Source: Methanotrichaceae archaeon
GTDB lineage: Archaea; Halobacteriota; Methanosarcinia; Methanotrichales; Methanotrichaceae
Direction: 5' to 3'
Assembly (NCBI GenBank): GCA_013329455.1
Contig: DUKF01000135.1
Location: 1-12,570, forward strand
DNA: 12,570 nt
The position numbers and the translations under genes were made by a program. Below, piece by piece: positions 7,064-12,570 of this stretch; positions within the stretch are counted from its first letter, which is position 1, and each line of letters starts with the position of its first letter. The notes under the pieces were generated by a model. That model was given only the letters and a program-made list of their open reading frames with translations. It made no database searches and was not told the origin of the DNA.

Positions 7064-7804
7064 ATGCGTGCTCTTTCAGCATCGGAACTGTTGGGTGTCT
7101 GGGAGCGGGGACGGGGCCTGCCATCTGTGCAACGAGCAATGGTATTGCTGGACTCGGCTTGTCCCGAGATATCATCTGATTCTCTAGCCAGGCTCAGCAT
7201 TGGCCAGCGTGACGGCTTTCTGCTCACGTTACGAGAGTGGGCACTTGGACCTCATTTGGTAGGGATGGCAACGTGTCCCGAATGTGGTGATCGCCTGGAG
7301 CTGAACCTTGACGTGGCCGATGTTAGGGCAACTCCCGAGAACGAACATGAACCTGATGAAGAGTTCTCAATCGCCGTTTCCGACTACGAGGTGCAGTTCC
7401 GTCTGATCAACACCCAGGACCTAGTTGCCATCTTCGACGGCAAAGATGCTGTTTTTGCCAGGCATATGTTGCTCAATCGTTGCATTTTGGCGGTTCACTA
7501 CAGAGGCGAAGAGTGTCCCCTTGACCGATTGCCCCTCAGCGTGGTTAACGAGGTGTTGGAACGAATGGAGCTGCTCGATCCCCAGGCGGATGTGCAACTT
7601 GCCCTCTCCTGTCCCTCATGTGGCCATCAGTGGGAAGCCGCCTTCGATATCGTTTCGTTTTTCTGGACTGAGATCGAAAGTTGGGTACGTCGCATTCTAC
7701 ACGAGGTCCACACACTGGCTCGGGCATACGGTTGGCGCGAATCCGATATCCTGGCCATGAGCCCACATAGAAGGCAGCTTTACCTGGAGCTGGTAGATGA
7801 ATGA
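7064..7804 (+). CDS. T4-like baseplate protein with two CxxCG knuckles
   Basis: This 246-residue protein most resembles the T4 gp26/gp51-like baseplate proteins found in eCIS loci, which help build the baseplate hub. The match rests on the SIGQRDGFLLTLREWALGP segment (about residues 45-63), the later LPLSVVNEVLERMELLDPQAD helix, and the operon position after the tube gene. CPECG (71-75) and CPSCG (183-187) form a paired four-Cys zinc-ribbon arrangement, well separated in sequence but able to meet in the fold (inference). The C-terminus (VHTLARAYGWRESDILAM, then RRQLYLELV) is typical of phage baseplate or tail-assembly proteins. ATG 7064 lies 7 nt after the tube stop, with no strong ribosome binding site, so translation may depend on the upstream gene. 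Its end overlaps the next start by 4 nt (ATGA). Confidence 0.75.
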   Translation: MRALSASELLGVWERGRGLPSVQRAMVLLDSACPEISSDSLARLSIGQRDGFLLTLREWALGPHLVGMATCPECGDRLELNLDVADVRATPENEHEPDEEFSIAVSDYEVQFRLINTQDLVAIFDGKDAVFARHMLLNRCILAVHYRGEECPLDRLPLSVVNEVLERMELLDPQADVQLALSCPSCGHQWEAAFDIVSFFWTEIESWVRRILHEVHTLARAYGWRESDILAMSPHRRQLYLELVDE

Positions 7805-9843
7805 GCGATTACCTCAGCCGCCTCGCGGCCAGGAACCTAAACCTGGTGGAAGTGGTCCAACCTCGATTGTGGTCGCTGTTTGAGCCGCCGTCTTCAGATG
7901 GCGGTCCAGTTTTTGAACAACACTTCGATTCGGGGGAACAGGACGAGGTCTTTGTATCCAATAAGACCGAGCCCTATGCTCATAAGTCGATGTTGCCATC
8001 GTCATCACTTCTTGCCGACAGTTCCGCTGAGTCGGCTCTGTCTGAGGAAGTTAGGACTGAAACAGTCGGCGAATTTCGTCGAAAGGTAGCCGACCCCCAA
8101 ACGCCGATCCTAAGTCAGCCCCAGCCAGATCTGGACGAGGCAAAAAGTCAACCAATCCCGGAGGTAACTGAGGATATTCCAGTTGAGACTAGTAGCGAGA
8201 TTGCATCACCAGACCGAAAACAATCGATATATTCTGTGGCAGCAATGAAGACTGAAAAAGCTGGAACGATTCGTCGAAATGCAGTTGATACCCAGCCGAT
8301 AATCTCTGAAAAGATTCTGAGCCAACTCTTGCTAGATCCGAATAAAACCGAGACAATTCCAGTAATGCCCGGCGGCGAGACGCACAGAACCGATTCCCAA
8401 TCTTCCTCTGAGAAGGTGTTGAAACAAAAGCCGCCAGATCAACGACAACCGGGGTCTCCTGCGACGACGGTCAGGACAGATACAATCGGAACGGTTCGTC
8501 GAAAGGCATTCGATCCTCAACCGCTCACGACTGAGACGATTCTGAACCAGCCCCTGCCAGATCCGGATGAGGCAAAAAGGCATCCAGGCTCGGAGAAGAA
8601 GGAGACGATTCCAGTAACGTCCCGTAGCGAGATGCACAGAACCGAATCTCAATCCTTATCTCGGAAGATCTCGGAACAAATGCCGCCAGATCAACGACAA
8701 CCGGGGTCTACTGCGGCAATGGTCAGGGCTGAAGCAGTCGAAAAGGTTCGCAGAAAGGCATTCGATCCTCAACCGCTCACGTCTGAGCCGATCCTGAACC
8801 AGCCCCAGCCAGATCCGGATAAGGCAAAAAGGCATCCCGATTCGGAGGAGAAGGAGACAATTCCAGTAACGTCCCGCAGCGAGATTCACAGAACCGAATC
8901 TCAATCCTCATCTCGGAAGGTGTTGAAACAAACGCCGCCAGATCAACGAAAACCGGGGTCTTCTGCGGCGACGGTCAGGACAGAAACAATCGGAACGGTT
9001 CGTAGAAAAGCGGTCGATGCCCCATCACCCTCCTCGGAGACGATCCTGAGTCAGCCCCGGCCAGATCTGGATGAGGCAAAAAGGCATCCAGGCTCGGAGA
9101 AGAAGGAGACGATTCCAGTAACGTCCAGCAGCGAGATGCACAGAACCGAATCTCAATCCTTATCTTGGAATATCTCGGAACAAACGCCACTAGATCAACG
9201 AAAACCGAGGTCAACTGCGGCAATGGTCAGGGCTGAAACAGTCGAAAAGGTTCGTAGAAAAGCGGTCGATGCTCCATCAACCTCCTCGGAGCCGATCCTG
9301 AGTCAGCCCTTGACAGATCCGGAAAAAACGCAAAGACAGCCTAGCCCTGAAAACGTCAAGAATCTTGCAGTAACTGCTAGCTCCAAGACTCAAAACGTAG
9401 TGCCTCAAAGCGTGGTGAAAGCAGATCTCGTAAAAACAAGCCATCCAGCAACGTCTCAAACTTTGGCAGAGGATCATCCGTTTTACAGACAAATCCAATC
9501 GGGTCCGGAGAGACGTACATCTCGAAAGGTTGAGGGCGATGATGAGAAGATAACTGTGTCAAGTCGAGGCCAGACAGAGAAGGGACTTTTGCCCGCGCGT
9601 AGTTCGAGAGCGGCGGTGATCGCAAAGCCAGAGGCGTCGCGATTTATGGAGCCGCCAAAGCAGACCACACCCCAACCGATGGAAACTAACCCCACGATCC
9701 GAGTGAACATTGGCCGCGTTGAGGTGCGTGCCACAACGCCGCCCGCACCGACTTCGCCACCACCACCACAAAGTGCCTCGCCAGCTGCGCAGAAGCTTTC
9801 TTTGGATGACTACCTGAAGCTGAGAAACGGAGGGCGACTATGA
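7801..9843 (+). CDS. eCIS-associated repeat protein, 680 residues, function unknown
   Basis: The two ends look like a short protein often seen in eCIS operons: the N-terminus (SDYLSRLAARNL, then VVQPRLWSLFEPP, residues 1-30) and the C-terminus (IRVNIGRVEVRA at 633-644, a Pro-rich spacer, then LSLDDYLKLRNGGRL at 666-680). I recall these end motifs from eCIS loci but cannot confirm this here. Between them is a very long insert rich in Pro, Ser, Thr, Glu, Lys and Arg, with no hydrophobic core, membrane span or cysteine motif, probably disordered. It contains tandem units that begin VR(T/A)(E/D)(T/A)(I/V)(G/E)(T/K)VRRKA: two shorter, more diverged ones from residue 84, three of exactly 84 residues from 224, then a decaying one from 476. 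The gene overlaps both neighbours by ATGA, which argues that it is expressed with the particle. A linker, scaffold or length-setting role is possible but speculative. Confidence 0.8.
   Translation: MSDYLSRLAARNLNLVEVVQPRLWSLFEPPSSDGGPVFEQHFDSGEQDEVFVSNKTEPYAHKSMLPSSSLLADSSAESALSEEVRTETVGEFRRKVADPQTPILSQPQPDLDEAKSQPIPEVTEDIPVETSSEIASPDRKQSIYSVAAMKTEKAGTIRRNAVDTQPIISEKILSQLLLDPNKTETIPVMPGGETHRTDSQSSSEKVLKQKPPDQRQPGSPATTVRTDTIGTVRRKAFDPQPLTTETILNQPLPDPDEAKRHPGSEKKETIPVTSRSEMHRTESQSLSRKISEQMPPDQRQPGSTAAMVRAEAVEKVRRKAFDPQPLTSEPILNQPQPDPDKAKRHPDSEEKETIPVTSRSEIHRTESQSSSRKVLKQTPPDQRKPGSSAATVRTETIGTVRRKAVDAPSPSSETILSQPRPDLDEAKRHPGSEKKETIPVTSSSEMHRTESQSLSWNISEQTPLDQRKPRSTAAMVRAETVEKVRRKAVDAPSTSSEPILSQPLTDPEKTQRQPSPENVKNLAVTASSKTQNVVPQSVVKADLVKTSHPATSQTLAEDHPFYRQIQSGPERRTSRKVEGDDEKITVSSRGQTEKGLLPARSSRAAVIAKPEASRFMEPPKQTTPQPMETNPTIRVNIGRVEVRATTPPAPTSPPPPQSASPAAQKLSLDDYLKLRNGGRL
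8050..9381 (+). repeat. 252-bp tandem coding repeats with an alternating pattern
   Basis: Unit starts are at 8050, 8248, 8470, 8722, 8974 and 9226. The last four are spaced exactly 252 nt; the first two units are 198 and 222 nt. Units 8470 and 8974 share the start VRT(D/E)TIGTVRR and an ISEQ-type end. Units 8722 and 9226 share VRAE(A/T)VEKVRR, while 8722 ends in the other form (KVLKQ). This makes a 504-bp higher-order repeat. The first halves of 8470 and 8722 are nearly the same (KAFDPQPLT), as are those of 8974 and 9226 (KAVDAPS), so similarity is mosaic. Confidence 0.92.
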
Positions 9844-11021
9844 GCAACTTTCTGGCCATCGCCACTGTGACTGAGGCTCTTAAGCAGATGCTGGATGCCA
9901 CCGTGGGAAGAGACGTGCCCGGGGCGAACGCCACGGCAGTCCGGCCCACAGAGTCAGGAGATAAAGGAGTCAACATCTACCTCTACCAGGTCAGCTCCAA
10001 CTCTTCGTGGCGCAACGAAGATCTGCCCACCCGTCGCGATGACAGTACTATAGCTCAGCGCCCCAGGGCTGCTTTGGATCTGCATTACCTTTTGACATTT
10101 TATGGCGAAGAGGCGCATCTGGAACCTCAGCGTCTGCTGGGCAGCGTCGTCGCCACCCTTCACGCCCAGCCTGTGCTCACGCGTCAGCGGATCAGAGATG
10201 CCATCAGCAACGCCGAGAACGGATTTTTGAACGGTTCGGACATTGCCGAGGAGATCGAGCTGGTCAAATTCACGTCCATCCCCCTCTCGCTTGAGGAGCT
10301 GTACAATCTCTGGTCAGGTTTTTTCCAGACATCTTACTCTCTTTCCGTTGCCTACCAGGCCTCGGTGGTTTTCGTCGAAGGGATGGAGATTCCCCAAAGG
10401 GCGCTTCCCGTGCTCGAACGGAGCCTCTACGTCGTAACGTTCCGCCAGCCCCTCATCGAGCAGGTCACGTCTCAAGAGGGGTCGAACCATTCAATAGTTT
10501 TCGGCAGCACTTTGGTCATCAGGGGAAAACGCCTGCGAGGTGACGTGACCCGCGTGTTGATAGGCGGAACAGAGGTCGAGCCAGAGGAGGTCAATGAGAC
10601 GCAGATCAGCCTCACACTGCCAGAATCGCTTCGGGCAGGGGTTCAGAGCCTGCAGGTAGTCCACCAGATTATGATGGGAACACCGCCAGAGGCTCATCGT
10701 GGCGTTGAATCGAACGTTGCGGCCTTCGTGTTGCGCCCAACCATCGCGAGCATCGACGCCACGACGAAGGTCGTGAACGTCAGTCCCACCATCGGCCAGA
10801 GACAGCGAGTGGTCATTCTCTTGAACGAGCTGGCCGAGAACTCGCCAGCCGCCTACACCTTAGTTCTTCCTTCTCGTGACGACGACACAAACGAGATTCC
10901 CATACCAGTAAGCGGCGTTGAGGCGGGGACGTATCTTGTGCGGGTACAGGTGGACGGGGCCGAGAGCCTGCTCGATGTGGAGGATGGGTCGTACGCGGGC
11001 CCGACAGTGGTGATCGAATGA
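9840..11021 (+). CDS. DUF4255 tail terminator protein (Afp16/Pvc16 type)
   Basis: This 393-residue protein has an N-terminal DUF4255 domain (residues 1 to about 200; AIATVTEALKQML, VNIYLYQVSSNSSWRNEDLP, LDLHYLLTFYGEE). In Afp and PVC particles the matching protein caps the tube and sheath and fixes their end. It is followed by an Ig-like IPT/TIG-type domain (about 204-275; PLIEQVTSQEG, then GSTLVIRGKRLRG) and a second beta-rich segment (about 300-393) that ends VEAGTYLVRVQVDG. The extra C-terminal domains make it longer than a bare DUF4255 terminator; similar Ig-like tails occur in other eCIS versions. ATG 9840 overlaps the repeat-protein stop and its own stop overlaps the ATPase start, both as ATGA. 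The family call is strong; the cap role is taken from homologues. Confidence 0.9.
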   Translation: MSNFLAIATVTEALKQMLDATVGRDVPGANATAVRPTESGDKGVNIYLYQVSSNSSWRNEDLPTRRDDSTIAQRPRAALDLHYLLTFYGEEAHLEPQRLLGSVVATLHAQPVLTRQRIRDAISNAENGFLNGSDIAEEIELVKFTSIPLSLEELYNLWSGFFQTSYSLSVAYQASVVFVEGMEIPQRALPVLERSLYVVTFRQPLIEQVTSQEGSNHSIVFGSTLVIRGKRLRGDVTRVLIGGTEVEPEEVNETQISLTLPESLRAGVQSLQVVHQIMMGTPPEAHRGVESNVAAFVLRPTIASIDATTKVVNVSPTIGQRQRVVILLNELAENSPAAYTLVLPSRDDDTNEIPIPVSGVEAGTYLVRVQVDGAESLLDVEDGSYAGPTVVIE

Positions 11022-12570
11022 ACGTGTCCGCGATCCAGGATTGGCCGGAGTCGAACCAGAACTACCTGAACGCGGCTCTGGCAGCGGTGCGTGAGAGGCT
11101 TGAGGTTCAGGCCGCCCAAATCGAGGGCGATGGAGGCGCGGTCTCGTCTGCGGAGAGGCGGTTGGATGAGGCACAGCTGGATCTGGACCTGGCGGCAGAA
11201 GGTCTTCCTGCACCTTCGGCTCTGGAAGCTCTGCGTGCGGCCTTTGGCCTATCGCCCTTCGAGCGAGATCTATTGCTGCTTTGCGCTGGCATGGAGTTTG
11301 ATTCCAGTTTTGCACCGCTTTGCTCCGCACTCCAGGGCGATTCGCAGAAGTCTTATCCGACCTTCAACCTCGCTATGAAGGCTTTGCCTGGGACCCATTG
11401 GAGCGCCATACTCCCTGCCGCGCCTCTGCGCCGATGGCGGCTGGTCGAGGTGGTGGCGGGCGATGGCTTTGGCTTGGCCACCAGCCCCTTGCGGATCGAC
11501 GAGCGGGTGCTTCACTATCTTGCAGGGTTGTCATACCTGGACGAGCGGCTGCAGTGGATGGCAGATCCCGTGCTCATTCCTGAGGAGCTTGCACCCTCAC
11601 ATCGCACTCTGGCCAATCAGATCGTGGAGATCTTGTCGAAAGATGGCGATTTGTCCAATCCCATAATCCAGCTCTGTGGCAGCGAGGAGGTGGGAAAAAG
11701 CGCCATCGCCGCCTCGGCGTGTGCAGATCTCGGCGTTAAGCTGCACGCAATCTCCGCCGCCGACATCCCAACAAACGTTTCGGAACGAGTGGTTCTGGCC
11801 CGGCTCTGGGAGCGGGAGGCTTTCTTGAGCGGCACAGCTCTGCTGGTGGATTGCGAAGATCTGGACGGAAAGGATGGCGGAGATGGAAAGGGCCGAATGC
11901 ACGCGGCCATCTCCTTCGTGGAGAGCGCGCAGTGTATGGTCTTTGTAACCTCGCTCCAGCCGCTCATCTTCAAAAGGCGATCCGCGCTGCGTCTGGACGT
12001 GGAAAGGCCAAGCCCGGCAGAGCAGCAGGCTCTCTGGGAGAAGGCGCTGGGTCCTCTGGCTCAAGGGCTGGACGGCCAATTGGAAGGGTTGGTGGCCCAG
12101 TTCAAGTTAGGACCAAGAGAGATTCAGGCCGCCTGCATCGAGGCTCTCGCGGGATGGTCGAAAGAAGACGAAGAGTTTGGTGAGTCGGGTGAGTCAATTG
12201 AGTCGAGTGAGTCAATTGAGTTGGGCGAGTTGGCGCCCGTTTTGTGGAACGTCTGCCGAACTCAGGCGCGGCCGCGGCTGGAGGATTTGGCGCAGCGAAT
12301 CGATCCTGCAGCCACCTGGGACGACCTGGTTCTGCCGGAGCTGCAGCTCAAGATATTGAAGGAGATCGGCGTCCATCTCCGAGGGCGGGCCAGGGTGTAC
12401 GGGGCCTGGGGGTTCGCCTCCAAGGGGTCGCGCGGCCTTGGGATCAGCGCTCTTTTTGCGGGCGATAGCGGGACAGGAAAGACGATGGCCGCGGAGGTTC
12501 TGGCAAACGATCTTGAGCTCGACCTTTACCGGATCGATCTATCTCAGGTGGTGAGCAAGTACATCGGCGA
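11018..12570 (+). CDS. eCIS AAA+ ATPase (Afp15/Pvc15 type), partial at the right edge
   Basis: I translated this frame to the window edge: 517 codons, no stop. Afp15/Pvc15-type AAA+ ATPases are needed for particle assembly, probably remodelling or threading components. The N-terminal part (residues 1 to about 200) is helical and includes LSPFERDLLLLCAGMEFD, characteristic of these proteins. A first AAA module has Walker A GSEEVGKS (221-228) and a Walker B-like ALLVDCED (274-281) in which the usual DE pair reads DC-ED, so it may be weakly active or inactive. A second module starts near 455 (ATWDDLVLPELQLKILKEI) with a canonical Walker A GDSGTGKT (482-489) and VSKYIG at the edge; the rest lies outside. 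An acidic repeat linker GESGESIESSESIELGEL (388-405) separates the modules. ATG 11018 overlaps the DUF4255 stop by 4 nt. Confidence 0.9.
   Translation, partial: MNVSAIQDWPESNQNYLNAALAAVRERLEVQAAQIEGDGGAVSSAERRLDEAQLDLDLAAEGLPAPSALEALRAAFGLSPFERDLLLLCAGMEFDSSFAPLCSALQGDSQKSYPTFNLAMKALPGTHWSAILPAAPLRRWRLVEVVAGDGFGLATSPLRIDERVLHYLAGLSYLDERLQWMADPVLIPEELAPSHRTLANQIVEILSKDGDLSNPIIQLCGSEEVGKSAIAASACADLGVKLHAISAADIPTNVSERVVLARLWEREAFLSGTALLVDCEDLDGKDGGDGKGRMHAAISFVESAQCMVFVTSLQPLIFKRRSALRLDVERPSPAEQQALWEKALGPLAQGLDGQLEGLVAQFKLGPREIQAACIEALAGWSKEDEEFGESGESIESSESIELGELAPVLWNVCRTQARPRLEDLAQRIDPAATWDDLVLPELQLKILKEIGVHLRGRARVYGAWGFASKGSRGLGISALFAGDSGTGKTMAAEVLANDLELDLYRIDLSQVVSKYIG
12179..12232 (+). repeat. 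9-bp tandem repeat in the ATPase linker
   Basis: Six 9-nt units of the form (G/A)(G/T)YGAGT(C/T)N run in frame and encode G/I/S-E-S/L triplets. GTGAGTCAATTGAGT occurs exactly twice, at 12189 and 12207, showing an 18-bp higher-order period. Copy changes would keep the frame and only alter the acidic linker length. Confidence 0.88.

Noticed and set aside
8050..9381. CRISPR-like array
   Set aside because: Units are 252 bp, coding, contiguous and without short identical repeats separated by unique spacers.
8332..9734. Several minus-strand open frames repeated in the 680-residue gene
   Set aside because: They are copies of one another only because the coding strand is repeated; each is antisense to a coupled structural gene and lacks a convincing start or motif.
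4638..12570. Prophage tail or T6SS
   Set aside because: Only tail-type genes are seen, DUF4255 and the two-module AAA+ ATPase are eCIS markers, and no capsid, terminase, portal, integrase, ClpV or TssJLM genes are visible. The right flank is not seen, so this rests on the genes present.

Overview
The window looks like part of a methanogenic archaeon's genome, most likely Methanosarcinales or a relative (a Methanothrix-type organism is an inference, not shown). The evidence is a cysteate synthase gene of coenzyme M biosynthesis, archaeal TATA-like elements placed for short-leader or leaderless transcripts, and TTG starts. There are three zones.

Zone 1 (1-2450, minus strand, GC-rich) is a compact housekeeping-type operon, transcribed right to left. 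Cysteate synthase comes first, then a stand-alone ABC-type ATPase 3 nt downstream, then a P-loop GTPase-like protein that overlaps it by 4 nt and runs off the left edge. The two NTPases have no membrane partner in view and their role is unknown.

Zone 2 (about 2451-4637) is a visibly AT-rich island. It holds a decayed IS5-family transposase (stops, frameshift, lost catalytic Asp), a 117-residue protein of unknown function with a few Cys/His, and the upstream region of the next operon. That region carries a TATA-like box, a short A/T direct repeat and a hairpin just before the first ribosome binding site.

Zone 3 (4638-12570, plus strand, GC-rich) is the left part of an extracellular contractile injection system (eCIS; related to Afp, PVC and MAC particles). 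In order it encodes tail sheath, inner tube (T4 gp19 type), a T4-like baseplate protein with two CxxCG knuckles, a 680-residue Pro/Ser/Glu-rich repeat protein, a DUF4255 tail terminator (Afp16/Pvc16 type) and a two-module AAA+ ATPase (Afp15/Pvc15 type) cut by the right edge. From the baseplate protein onward each gene overlaps the next by ATGA, so the products are probably translated together and assembled in fixed ratio. The spike, gp25-like and J-like baseplate parts, tape measure and toxin cargo are not in view and should lie to the right.

The most unusual content is repeat growth inside eCIS genes. The sheath carries a tandem copy of a whole domain (354-bp period). The 680-residue protein contains 252-bp tandem units with an alternating pattern. 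The ATPase linker contains a 9-bp repeat.
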